Assembly: GCA_001689445.1 (NCBI GenBank)
Contig: LUJN01000030.1
Span: 1 to 42,317 of the forward strand
Reading direction: 5' to 3'
Length of the DNA stretch: 42,317 bases
DNA from: Bacteroidales bacterium M3
GTDB taxonomy: Bacteria; Bacteroidota; Bacteroidia; Bacteroidales; Muribaculaceae
The notes beneath the pieces are model-generated. The model did not search any database. It was given only the letters and a program-made list of their open reading frames with translations, and was not told where the DNA came from. The position numbers were made by a program, and so were the translations under genes. Shown here piece by piece: positions 31,836 through 41,200 of this stretch (the first letter of the stretch is position 1; each line of letters opens with the position of its first letter).

Positions 31836-33024
31836 ACTGGTTGATGGGCATATAAAATATGATTATGGCAAGTGCCAGCAGTGTGGCGCGTGCCTGAGTG
31901 TGTGCCCGGTGGCGGCATTGAGTGCGCGGCGGCTCGGGAACGGGCTGTCGGAGATTGTTGTCGATGACGAGGCTTGCATACGCTGCGGGAAGTGCGTCAG
32001 GGTGTGCCCGGCCAACGAGGAGTCCGGCTTCAAGGGCTATTTTGACGGTGTGCATGGGCGCGGCTATGCGTTTGGATATAATGCCGATGACCGGGTGAGG
32101 GCCGCGTCCTCCTCGGGGGGCGCGTGCAAGACACTCATCATCGAGTTGCTCAGGCAGGGGCTTGTCGACGGGGTGTATACCCTGCGTAGGGAGGAAGAAT
32201 ATCCCGGCGCACACGGCGAGTTCTACACCCGTGATAATATTCCCGGATATGACGACATCCCCAACTCTGTCTATCATTCGGTGATGCAGTGCCATGAGCT
32301 GACACGGGTACGCAGGGTCGACCGACTGATGATAGTCGGCACATCATGCCAGCTTCGTGCACTTGAGCCGGCGCTGAAAGGAAAATATAAGACACTTATA
32401 AAGGTATGTATCTTCTGCAAGCAGCAGAAGACGCTCGACTCGACACGGTTTCTCGCCAAGGCGATGGGGACACGGGTGCCCGAAAACCTAAAATTTTCGA
32501 CCCGCTATCGCGGGGAGGGTTGGCCGGGAATCGTGAGGGTAAGGGAAGCTGCGCTGCCCTATTCCAGGGCAGCGCAGCTTCCCTTTGGGCGACGATTATG
32601 GACGGTACCCGGCTGTAACGTCTGCGGTGACCCGTTTGGATGGGAGGCCGGGGCCGATATATCACTTATGGACCCGTGGATAGTACGCCAATCCAACGCG
32701 CTCGGCGAGACGCTGATGGTGGTGAATACCCCCGAGGGGCGCAGCCTTATCGACAGCGTGCCGTCGCTCGTCGTCGAGGAGAAGCGATATGACGAGATTC
32801 GCCCCGCGCTTGGCATCAAGGATATAAAGCGCAAGCAGGCGCTCGTGCCATATTTCCGTGGAGAGAAGTGCAGCGCGCGGGTAAAGGCCGCAGGACGCGC
32901 CGAACGGTTGCAGCGGTGGTATCTTCGCGGCATCGCTACGCTGTTGCCGAGGATGCCGATAATCTTCTACCGCTGTCTGTGCAAACTGCCTGACCTGCGT
33001 AACGTTATATTGAGAAAAGTTTGA
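31828..33024 (+). CDS. FrhB-like iron-sulfur flavoprotein of the capsule locus (copy 2)
   Basis: A 398-residue second member of the same family as 26293-27447. Two 4Fe-4S motifs (C16, C19, C22, C26 and C50, C53, C56, C60) precede the FrhB domains (AASSSGGACKTLIIELL, VGTSCQLRALEPAL, CIFCKQQKT, PGCNVCGDPFGWEAGADISLMDPW). It lies immediately before the second pyruvyl transferase gene. A perfect 20-bp inverted repeat (32541-32585) lies within its coding sequence without breaking the frame. The GC content is clearly higher than in the genes just upstream. Function is unknown beyond a probable redox role. Confidence 0.88.
   Translation: MLELVDGHIKYDYGKCQQCGACLSVCPVAALSARRLGNGLSEIVVDDEACIRCGKCVRVCPANEESGFKGYFDGVHGRGYAFGYNADDRVRAASSSGGACKTLIIELLRQGLVDGVYTLRREEEYPGAHGEFYTRDNIPGYDDIPNSVYHSVMQCHELTRVRRVDRLMIVGTSCQLRALEPALKGKYKTLIKVCIFCKQQKTLDSTRFLAKAMGTRVPENLKFSTRYRGEGWPGIVRVREAALPYSRAAQLPFGRRLWTVPGCNVCGDPFGWEAGADISLMDPWIVRQSNALGETLMVVNTPEGRSLIDSVPSLVVEEKRYDEIRPALGIKDIKRKQALVPYFRGEKCSARVKAAGRAERLQRWYLRGIATLLPRMPIIFYRCLCKLPDLRNVILRKV
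32541..32585. repeat. Perfect 20-bp inverted repeat inside a coding sequence
   Basis: Arms 32541-32560 and 32566-32585 are exact reverse complements around a 5-nt loop (attcc). It encodes about REAALPYSRAAQLPFG in the second FrhB-like gene, in frame. The stem would be very stable in both DNA and mRNA. Confidence 0.9.
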
Positions 33025-33029
33025 GATTT

Positions 33030-34127
33030 ATGGATATAAAGGTCATCACCCGTCACGGGCCGTCCAACTACGGCTCGCTTCTACAGACTATCGCGACCCA
33101 GCGGGTCATCGAGTCGATGGGGCATCGATGTGAGATAATCGACTATCAGCGCGACGACGAGCGCGGGCTGCACTCGATAATGACGCAGTTGTCAAAGAAG
33201 CCGGGATGGAACAACAACCCGCTGAAAAAGGCGGCCTATGTGGCGATGCGTTGGCCCATGGAGGCATTGGCGCAGCGCAAGTTTGACGCCATGCGCCGCC
33301 GTCACATCGCCATGACGCGCCGCATAGCCACTGCCGACGGTCTCAGAGAGCTTGACGCCGACGTGTTCATGACCGGCTCCGACCAAGTGTGGGGGCCCGT
33401 GGCCGCAGAGCGTTACGACGGGGCTTATTTCCTCGACTTTGTTGAAGGCCGCCGCAAGGTGTCTTATGCCGGGAGCTTCGGGCGCACGGTGTTTGACGAC
33501 GACACGCTGGCCCGCTACCGCGAGATGTTGTCGCGCTACGACGCTATCGCCGTCCGCGAGAATGCGGCTGTCGACACCCTGCGCGAGATGGGCATAGAGG
33601 CTGCCGGGCAGGTGCTCGACCCCACGCTGCTGCTTGACGCGCAGGAGTGGGGCAAGATGATAGAGTGGGATGTGCCGGGACGATATGTGCTCGTCTATCA
33701 GCTCCATAACAATCCCGCACTCGACCGCTATGCCGTGCGGGTCGCCGAGCGGCTCGGGTTGCCGCTCTACCGAGTGTCGGCCTCGCTCCATCAGGCCCGG
33801 CGCGGAGGCCGGTTCAAGTATCTGCCAGACCTCGGAGGCTTCCTATCCTACATAAAGAATGCCGAGTGCATGGTGACCGACTCGTTCCACGGGACGGCAT
33901 TTGCCATCAATTTCAACACCCCGTTTATCGAGATACTCCCCGGCAACGGCACGTCGAGCCGCAATCAGAGCATCCTTCAGCTCACGGGGCTGCAAGACCG
34001 CATCGTGACCGACATGGAGGACTTCTCGATACTCGACCGGCAGATAGATTTTGCCCCGGTCAATGAGATAATAGCCAGCGAGCGCGAAAAGTCGCTCGCC
34101 ATGATGCGCCAACTGATAGAGGGATAA
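33030..34127 (+). CDS. Polysaccharide pyruvyl transferase family protein (copy 2)
   Basis: A 365-residue paralogue of the gene at 28696. The N-terminal DIKVITRHGPSNYGSLLQTIATQRVI, the central FMTGSDQVWGPVA, and C-terminal CMVTDSFHGTAFAINFNTPFIEI blocks match the family. I chose ATG 33030 over the TTG at 33021 that overlaps the previous stop. It forms a pair with the FrhB-like gene directly upstream. GC-rich, like its partner. Confidence 0.9.
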   Translation: MDIKVITRHGPSNYGSLLQTIATQRVIESMGHRCEIIDYQRDDERGLHSIMTQLSKKPGWNNNPLKKAAYVAMRWPMEALAQRKFDAMRRRHIAMTRRIATADGLRELDADVFMTGSDQVWGPVAAERYDGAYFLDFVEGRRKVSYAGSFGRTVFDDDTLARYREMLSRYDAIAVRENAAVDTLREMGIEAAGQVLDPTLLLDAQEWGKMIEWDVPGRYVLVYQLHNNPALDRYAVRVAERLGLPLYRVSASLHQARRGGRFKYLPDLGGFLSYIKNAECMVTDSFHGTAFAINFNTPFIEILPGNGTSSRNQSILQLTGLQDRIVTDMEDFSILDRQIDFAPVNEIIASEREKSLAMMRQLIEG

Positions 34128-34131
34128 CACG

Positions 34132-35562
34132 ATGGATTGCAGGCGATTACTTATGGCTGTCGCAGCATCGGTCATGATGCTGTTGTCGGCAAACCTCGCT
34201 TTTGGCGAGATTGTGCGTGAGATATATATTTCAAGCACTACGGGCGACGATGCCAACCCGGGCACAAAGTCGCGTCCGAAGCGGTCAGTCAATTCTCTTT
34301 CCTACGACGAGAGGGGCAATTCAAGGATATTGCTCAAGCGTGGCGACGTGTTTTTCGGTTATTTTCTCAGGCTCAGGGACTGTGAGATCGATGCATATGG
34401 GCGAGGTGACATGCCCGTAGTATGTGGCTTCCGCGTGCTGAAAAATGTTGACGCATGGGAGGCGGTGGGCGACGGCTTGTGGCGTCTTGACATGTCGCGT
34501 GACGATGATTTCACGGGTATTCCCTCCCGCTTGGCGAGCGACGGCCGGTTGTTCAATGACATCGGATGCATATACAATCCGGCCACCGACAGCATATACG
34601 GGCACATCGTCAAGGATATGGAAAGCATGAAGAAGGATGGGGATCTCTATACCTCGGAGTCATTCGATTTTTCCAATCCAAAGGCAGCGGAGTTCCGATA
34701 TGTCTACCTGCGCTTACAGGACAATCCCCGAGTCCTCGGCAACCTGTGCTTCTCCACCTACCAGCATGGGATATCGGAGGTCAAAAATTCAGTAGTAAAG
34801 GATATTTGTTTCATCGGGTTTGCGCGTCACGGGGCTTGTGGGATGATTGGCTGCCGCATAGTGAATTGCCGTTTTGATGTCATCGGCGGCGCGGTGCAGG
34901 TCGGATATAAGAATTGGGTGAGATATGGCAACGGTGTCGAGTTCTGGTCCAATTGCTATGACAACGTTGTGGAACGCTGCACGATAACGCGTACCTATGA
35001 CTGCGCGACCACGATACAGGGCACAGGGTCTATTCCCGTCGATCCGCGTAATATCCATTTCCGCGACAACAGGATAGCCTATTGTCGTCAGGCATTTGAG
35101 TATTTTCTTAATGATCCGACCCGCGATGCGCAGTTTGTCGACTGCTCATTCACGGGAAACCTATGCTACATGATGGGGCAGAACGGGTTCAGCACTCCAC
35201 AGCCCCGTGATGCCGACATCCTCTGCTACAGCCGTAGGCCGACCCCTATCGACATAAGCCGTAACGTGTTCTACGGTGCACCATATTTCTGTAGTCGGAG
35301 CACCAACAGTCTTATGCGTGACAATGATGTCTACATCTATTCAGGACAGTACCTAAATTACTTTTGGATAAAGGATTATCGCCCGCTTAATGCCGGGAAT
35401 ATTGACGCGTTGCGGCAGTTCAGAGCCGACTTCGGCGACAATAGCCGTATTACGGTCGTCGAACGCGGCTCGACGGAAGATAGGGCAATGAGTCGTAAGC
35501 TCCTGAAGAAATTGGCATTGAAGCCTATCGACCTACAGTTGCAACGGCTTTTACAGCGGTAG
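34132..35562 (+). CDS. Secreted right-handed beta-helix protein
   Basis: A 476-residue exported protein. The signal peptide is about 1-25 (AVAASVMMLLSANLAFG). An N-terminal domain starts EIYISSTTGDDANPGTKSRPKRSV, the usual opening of parallel beta-helix proteins such as pectate-lyase-like enzymes. The helix coils run at about 190-400 (CRIVNCRFDVIGGAV, VERCTITRTYDCATT, IHFRDNRIAYCRQAFEYF). It is the last operon gene, 4 nt after the pyruvyl transferase. It may bind, trim or cleave the polymer, but I cannot identify catalytic residues. Its 3' end overlaps the convergent methyltransferase by 12 nt. Confidence 0.8.
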   Translation: MDCRRLLMAVAASVMMLLSANLAFGEIVREIYISSTTGDDANPGTKSRPKRSVNSLSYDERGNSRILLKRGDVFFGYFLRLRDCEIDAYGRGDMPVVCGFRVLKNVDAWEAVGDGLWRLDMSRDDDFTGIPSRLASDGRLFNDIGCIYNPATDSIYGHIVKDMESMKKDGDLYTSESFDFSNPKAAEFRYVYLRLQDNPRVLGNLCFSTYQHGISEVKNSVVKDICFIGFARHGACGMIGCRIVNCRFDVIGGAVQVGYKNWVRYGNGVEFWSNCYDNVVERCTITRTYDCATTIQGTGSIPVDPRNIHFRDNRIAYCRQAFEYFLNDPTRDAQFVDCSFTGNLCYMMGQNGFSTPQPRDADILCYSRRPTPIDISRNVFYGAPYFCSRSTNSLMRDNDVYIYSGQYLNYFWIKDYRPLNAGNIDALRQFRADFGDNSRITVVERGSTEDRAMSRKLLKKLALKPIDLQLQRLLQR

Positions 35563-36192
35563 CCGTTGGATGAGGGTGAGGCCGTCGCGGACGGGGAGCA
35601 TGACGGTGGAGACGCGGGGGTCGGCGGCCACGTGGTCGTTGAAGGCGGCGATGCCGAGGGTCTGCGGGTCGTGGTTGGCGGCGGTGTCGGTGATTTTGCC
35701 GTCCCAGAGGGTGTTGTCGGCGAGGATGAAACCGCCGGGGGTGATGCGGGGGAGCAGCAACTCGTAGTATTCGATGTAGTGGCGTTTGTTGGCGTCGAGA
35801 AACGCCATGTCGAACTGTCCAGGCAACGTGGGGAGCACATCCTCTGCCGCGCCGATGTGGAGCGTCACGCGGTCGCCGCCGGGTATGGTGGCGAGATGCT
35901 CGCGTATGAAGTCCTCAAGCTCATCGTCAACCTCGATGGTGTGCAGTTCTGCCTCGGGAGGAAGTGCCTCGGCGATGCAGAGCGCGGAGTATCCTGTGAA
36001 CGTGCCCAACTCTACGACACGCCTGGGGCGTATCATGGCTGTGAGCATACGCAGCAGGCGTCCCTGGTAGTGGCCCGAGCACATGCGGCTGTACAGGTGA
36101 TAGAGGTGGGTCTCGCGGTTGAGTCGCCGCAACGGCTCAGGCTCAGGGTCGGTGTGGGAGAGGATATACTGCTCTATTTCTTGCTGGAGCAT
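35551..36192 (-). CDS. SAM-dependent O-methyltransferase (class I, COMT-like)
   Basis: A 213-residue O-methyltransferase. SAM-binding motif I is VVELGTFTGYSALCIAEAL, the acidic residue after beta-2 is in HTIEVDDEL, the FLDANKRHYIEYYE segment carries metal-binding Asp/Asn, and LADNTLWDGK is the typical second metal motif. It probably methylates a catechol-like or other hydroxyl compound; the substrate is unknown. It starts 19 nt inside the end of pyruvate kinase, which suggests translational coupling. Confidence 0.93.
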   Translation of the reverse strand: MLQQEIEQYILSHTDPEPEPLRRLNRETHLYHLYSRMCSGHYQGRLLRMLTAMIRPRRVVELGTFTGYSALCIAEALPPEAELHTIEVDDELEDFIREHLATIPGGDRVTLHIGAAEDVLPTLPGQFDMAFLDANKRHYIEYYELLLPRITPGGFILADNTLWDGKITDTAANHDPQTLGIAAFNDHVAADPRVSTVMLPVRDGLTLIQRLPL

Positions 36193-37646
36193 TGGTTGAC
36201 GTCTTCGAGATTGGGGAGGGAGTAGGTGCTGTAGTTGTCCATCACCTCGCCCACGTTGTTGATTTCAAGGAATGTCGTGCCGCGTCCCTCGCCGAAGCCG
36301 CCGCCGAGATAGGCGATATGGTCGCGGTGGGTGAGGCGCCCGATCTCGATGAGGTGATTGAGGGCGTTGCGCAGGTAGCGGCGCGACGATGTGGCGCGCT
36401 CCTGATAGTAAGCCACGACGCCATATGATAGGGAGAGCTGTCGGGTGACATTCTCGTGGTAGCAGATGGCGAGGGTGGGGTATTTGCCACGGAATGAGGC
36501 TATGTAGCGTGCCGTGCGGCCTGTGTAGCTGTCGGTGATGATGGCGCGGGTGTCGAGTATGGCACTCGATGCCACTGCCTGCCGGGCGAGAAATGAGGTG
36601 ACGTCATGCTCGATGACGGGTGTCACGACAGTCTCGGGGGTAATGGAACGCTCCACTTCGGCGGCGACGCGGGTCATAGTGGAGATGGCCTCCACGGGAT
36701 AGCGTCCGTAGGCGGTCTCGCCGCTGAGCATCAGGGCGTCGGTGTGCTGGTAGACGGCGTTGGCGATGTCCGACACCTCGGCGCGGGTGGGGCGCGGGTT
36801 GGATATCATTGAGTGGAGCATCTGAGTGGCCACGATGACTGGCTTATGGGAGAGGATGCACTTGTTGATGAGGCTCTTCTGTATGGCGGGGATGCGCTCT
36901 GCGGGAATCTCGATGCCGAGGTCGCCGCGGGCTATCATGATGCCGTAGGACACGTCGAGGATTTCATCGAAGTTGTCGATGCCCTCCTGGTTTTCAATCT
37001 TGGCTATAATCTTGATAGGGGAGTTGTGGGCGTCGAGGATGGCCTGTATGTCGAGCACGTCCTGACGCGAGCGCACGAATGAGTGTGCTATGAAGTCCAC
37101 GCCGAGGTCGATGGCGTGGTGGATGTTCTGGCGGTCGCGTTCGGTGAGCGAGGGCAGCTTTATGGAGACGCCGGGGATGTTGACGCTCTTGCGCGACCCG
37201 AGGCTGCCTCCATTCTGCGCTGTGGCGTGGATGGTGTCCTCCTCGATTGCCTCGACGAGGAAGTCAATCTCGCCGTCGTCGATGAGCAGGTGGGCGCCCA
37301 CGTGGATGTCGCGGGCTATGTCGGGGTAGGAGAGGCATATCTCCTCGTGGGTTGTCACCCCCTCGGGATTGCCGTGGAATCTCACCTTGTCCCCCTCGGC
37401 AAACGTGATGTCCGCGTCGCCGTGGTTGGTGGTGGTGCGTATCTCGGGACCCTTGGTGTCCATGAGGATGCCGATTGAGGAGGAGACGGCACGCACGTTG
37501 TTGACAATGCGGCGAAAGCCCTCAAGCTGCAGATGGGCTGAGTTCATGCGCACGACGTTCATCCCGTTGTCAAAAAGATCCTGTATGAACGGGATGTCAC
37601 ACCGGCGGTCGGATATTGTGGCTACGATTTTTGTGAATTTTAGCAT
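36174..37646 (-). CDS. pyk: Pyruvate kinase
   Basis: A 490-residue glycolytic enzyme making pyruvate and ATP from PEP and ADP. The N-terminal TKIVATISDRRCD and NGMNVVRMNSAH, the ILMDTKGPEIRT loop, the active-site IIAKIENQEGIDNFDEIL and IARGDLGIEIP, and the C-terminal allosteric domain (LDTRAIITDSYTGRTARYIASFRGKYPTLAI) are all present. It follows aroQ by 58 nt and overlaps the methyltransferase start, giving a three-gene minus-strand transcript. Confidence 0.97.
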   Translation of the reverse strand: MLKFTKIVATISDRRCDIPFIQDLFDNGMNVVRMNSAHLQLEGFRRIVNNVRAVSSSIGILMDTKGPEIRTTTNHGDADITFAEGDKVRFHGNPEGVTTHEEICLSYPDIARDIHVGAHLLIDDGEIDFLVEAIEEDTIHATAQNGGSLGSRKSVNIPGVSIKLPSLTERDRQNIHHAIDLGVDFIAHSFVRSRQDVLDIQAILDAHNSPIKIIAKIENQEGIDNFDEILDVSYGIMIARGDLGIEIPAERIPAIQKSLINKCILSHKPVIVATQMLHSMISNPRPTRAEVSDIANAVYQHTDALMLSGETAYGRYPVEAISTMTRVAAEVERSITPETVVTPVIEHDVTSFLARQAVASSAILDTRAIITDSYTGRTARYIASFRGKYPTLAICYHENVTRQLSLSYGVVAYYQERATSSRRYLRNALNHLIEIGRLTHRDHIAYLGGGFGEGRGTTFLEINNVGEVMDNYSTYSLPNLEDVNQCSSKK

Positions 37647-37704
37647 ACTCTTGGAGTTGTTTCTATATGTTTTTAGATTGTATTGTGTCGGTAGTGGGGC
37701 GGTG

Positions 37705-38127
37705 TCACTTGCCCAATGCCGCCTCTATAGCGAGGCGGTAGCTGTCGAGGCCAAATCCGGCGATGACACCACGGCACACGTGAGATATGAGCGAGCGGTG
37801 GCGTATCTCCTCGCGTGCGTGTACATTAGATATATGCACTTCGATGACGGGAGTCTTGATGGCTGCGATGGCGTCGGCAATGGCGAGGGAGGTGTGGGTG
37901 TATGCGCCGGCGTTGAGCACGATGGCCCTGTCGGTGTCAAATCCTATGGCGTGCAGTCGGTCGATGATGTCGCCCTCGTGGTTGCTCTGGAAGTAATCAA
38001 TCTCGGTGGTGGGATAGAGGCGTCGCAGCTCGTCGAGATAGGTGTCAAAGTCGCGGTTGCCGTAGATGCCCGGCTCGCGTACGCCGAGCAGATTGAGGTT
38101 TGGCCCGTTGATGATGGTTACTTTCAT
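37705..38127 (-). CDS. aroQ: 3-dehydroquinate dehydratase, type II
   Basis: A 140-residue enzyme of the shikimate pathway, third step. IINGPNLNLLGVREPGIYG carries the catalytic Tyr and flexible loop Arg. NAGAYTHTSLAIADAI and EVHISNVHAREEIRHRS carry the catalytic His and substrate-binding residues. The compact length is typical of the dodecameric type II enzyme. It is first in the aroQ-pyk-methyltransferase set. Confidence 0.97.
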   Translation of the reverse strand: MKVTIINGPNLNLLGVREPGIYGNRDFDTYLDELRRLYPTTEIDYFQSNHEGDIIDRLHAIGFDTDRAIVLNAGAYTHTSLAIADAIAAIKTPVIEVHISNVHAREEIRHRSLISHVCRGVIAGFGLDSYRLAIEAALGK

Positions 38128-38148
38128 AGCTTCTCAAATATTTGGATG

Positions 38149-38156
38149 CAAAATTA
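38149..38156 (-). promoter_or_regulatory. -7 box for aroQ
   Basis: TAATTTTG on the minus strand, 21 nt upstream of the aroQ start and just downstream of the CHAT-gene terminator. No clear -33 element. Confidence 0.45.
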
Positions 38157-38165
38157 GTAAAAAAT

Positions 38166-38202
38166 CCCCGACTTATCATCCTGTCAAGACGATAAGTTGG
38201 GG
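38166..38202 (-). terminator. Intrinsic terminator of the TPR-CHAT gene
   Basis: A 12-bp stem with one G-T type mismatch (38166-38177 with 38191-38202), followed on the minus strand by a T run (38159-38164). Confidence 0.85.
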
Positions 38203-38233
38203 AAAGTAGTGAGAGCGGCATTCCTTGCGGCGG

Positions 38234-41200
38234 TCAATCCAGGGAGTCGAGGAGGATGAAGGCGGCCCAGTAGGATGGCGCGGCGTATGGGGTGGAGCCG
38301 TCGGGGGTGGTGTAGTGGCGCAGGTGGTTGCGTGCGTCGCGCATGGCGTCGTGGCGTGAGGACCCGGTCGCGAGATTGGCGTAAAAACGGCTCATGAACA
38401 GGCGCGTGGCGTCGTCATCGACTTTCCACAGGCTCATCATCAGTGCCCCTGCTCCGGCTTTCTTGAATCCGCGTTGGAGGCCGAACACGCCGTCGGAGGT
38501 GATTTCGCCAAGCCCTGTCTGGCACGCCGAGAGCACCACGAGGTCAAGGCTGCGCAGGTCGAGCATCGAGATTTCCTTGGCAGTGAGCACCCCGTCGTCC
38601 GCTCCGTCGGGGGTCTCATGGCCGCGCAGGGCGTTCTCGGCGCCGGCAAAGAGCAGCCCCGAGCGTGTCATGGCCTTGTCCTCGGTATAGGTCGAGGCCT
38701 GGTTGTCGAGCTGTAGGAATTTCAGTCGCGATGGCGTGCGCATGTCGTCGGGGCTCCAGTAGAATCCGTGTGTGGCTATATGGGCTATGTCGCCGGCGTG
38801 CCCCGAGAGGGCCTTGAAGGATGTCTCCGTGCCTTCGGTTCCCGTGAGGGTTGTGGTGGTGATGCCTGATGCCGAGAGGGTCGAGCTTATCTCGTTGACC
38901 TCGGTTAGCGATGCCGGGAGGTAGAGCGATGAGGCGCACCGGCGGTTGATGGAGTCGAGCAGCGAGCGCGACGCGCGGTGGCGCATTGAGGCTGCGGTGC
39001 GGTAACGCTGTCCGTCAATCTTCATCTCGTCAGGCGACATGCTGTATTGCATCCCGCCGTACAGTGTTGCGCGGGTGCTTGCGTGAGGCTCGCGGCGTGA
39101 GGCGAGGAGGCGGGTTGACGACAGGCGGTTGAGGCGGCGGCTGTCGTCCATCATCCCGTTACTGTTATAGGCGGGAAGCGACTCGATGGCTATGTTGTAG
39201 AGCTGTCCGTCGGGGGAGAAATATACCGTCTCCACTCCCGCCATCAGCGAGTCGAGGGGCTGCCATATGAGCCTTGCCGCGTCGGGGGTGTTGTAAATTT
39301 GAGAGGAGGGTATCGCGTCAAGCTGCGATGAGAGGCATATGGGCACCATGGCGGGGCGCGTCATACCGTGGCGCAGGACGTAGGCGATGTAACGCGAACG
39401 GGATGCATCGTCGTCGACAGGGTAGGAGACAAATTCCACGGCCATCTCCTCCGGCGACAATGCCGAGGCCACCTGCGGCCATGTCACCGAGAGGCGGCGC
39501 GTGTAGTCGCCATAGGCTTTTGAACGCGATATGAGCGAGCGTTCAAGGTCGGCAATGGCGCGGCTGAGCGAGTCGGTCGACAGCTCGCGGCGTGCCACGG
39601 GCTTCTCAAACTGGCGGTTGAGGGTCATGCGGTCGGCCTGTAGGCGGCGGTAGTCATCGGCGAGTGTCGAGTCGCCGCTCTGTAGCAGAAGGCGTGAGAT
39701 TTCCAGCTCGCTGTTGAGGAGTACGCCTTTTGCGAGGAGTATGGCGTTGTAGCCGTTTGTGATGAGTGAGTCGGTCGGGAAGTCGTGGGCATACTGTTGG
39801 AGGTCGGCGGTGAACCACCGGCGGTTGCGTTGCCAGTATAGGTTGCGCTCGGCGGCGGTGAGGTCGGAGAATGTCGAGGTCAGGAACCGTGTTTTCAATG
39901 CGGTCGCCTTAAGGGCACACTGCGACAGGTTAGCGACGTCGGAGGTCTCGCTGTAGAGGTTGGCGAGGTTGCACAGCGAGGCGGCATAGTCAGGATGCTG
40001 CTCGCCGAGGGACTCATGCCTCAGGGCGAGTGCCTCGCGGTTGAGCGCGATGGCGTCGGCGATGCTGTCGGCATAGTAGCGGTAGGCGGCGAGGTTGTTG
40101 AGCGCGGTCGCGTAATAGGGGTGGCTCTTTCCGGCTGATGCCTCGATGCGGCGCATCGCGTCTGAGGCCATGGCCGATGCCTGTTGCCGCTCGCCCGATT
40201 CAAACCGGTATATTGACAGGTTGCTCAAGGCTATGGCATACTCAGGGTGGTTTTCGCCGAATATGCGGCGGCGAATGTCGAGCGCCTCCGTGCCGAGGCG
40301 TATTGCCTCGTCCCGTCGCCCGAGTATGAAGTTGCTTGTCGCCAAGGCGTTGAGCGACGAGGCGTAGGCCGCGCTCTCGCGCGACTCCGATCGGGCGCGT
40401 ATGGCGAGGGCTTCGGTTTCGAGCCGTATATGCTCGTCATAGTTGCCTACGGCGGCATTGTAGAGCGCGAGATTGCTAAGTGAGGTGGCATATTGGTGGC
40501 TCGGTGTGTCACCGTCGAGGCCCTTGAGCAGATTGACCGCCTCGTTCTCGTAGCGGAGAGCCTCTGAGTAATTGCCTGCCGAGGCGTTGTAAGAGGCTAT
40601 GCGGTCGAGATTCATGGCATAGTCGCGCGAGTTCTTGTCGCCGACGTTGAGTGATTGTTTGCCGAGGCGTATTGCCTCGTCGTAATTGCCCGACATTGAG
40701 TTGTAGAGGGCGAGATTGGAGAGCGAGGAGGCATATTGTGCTGAGGCGTTGCCCCCTGTGCGTTCGCGCTCTTGCAGGGCGACGGTCTCGGCATCGATGG
40801 CCGCCTGATACTGCTTGGCGGCTGCATGGTATACGGCGAGGCGGCTCATGGCATTGCCGTATGCTTCGGGGAGATCGGCGGTGTAGGCGCGGTATATCTC
40901 TGCCGCCGACTTTTGGTTGGCAATCGCGTCGGCATGTTTGCCGGCATTGTAGTGGTATTCGGCAAGGTCGGCGAGCGACTTGGCATAGGGCGCGCCGTTT
41001 TCCCCGTCAAATCGGCGTCTCACGTCGGCGGCCTCGGTGGCATAGCCGAGCGCGGCGGCGTTGTCCTTTATATTATAGCTGTATCTCGCGAGGTTGCCCA
41101 GCAGGGTTGCGTAGTTGGGGATTTCCTGCGAAAGCACGTTCCGCCGCACTGCCTTTGCGAGCGACGCGAGCTTGACTGCCTCGTCATTCTTGCCGAGGCG

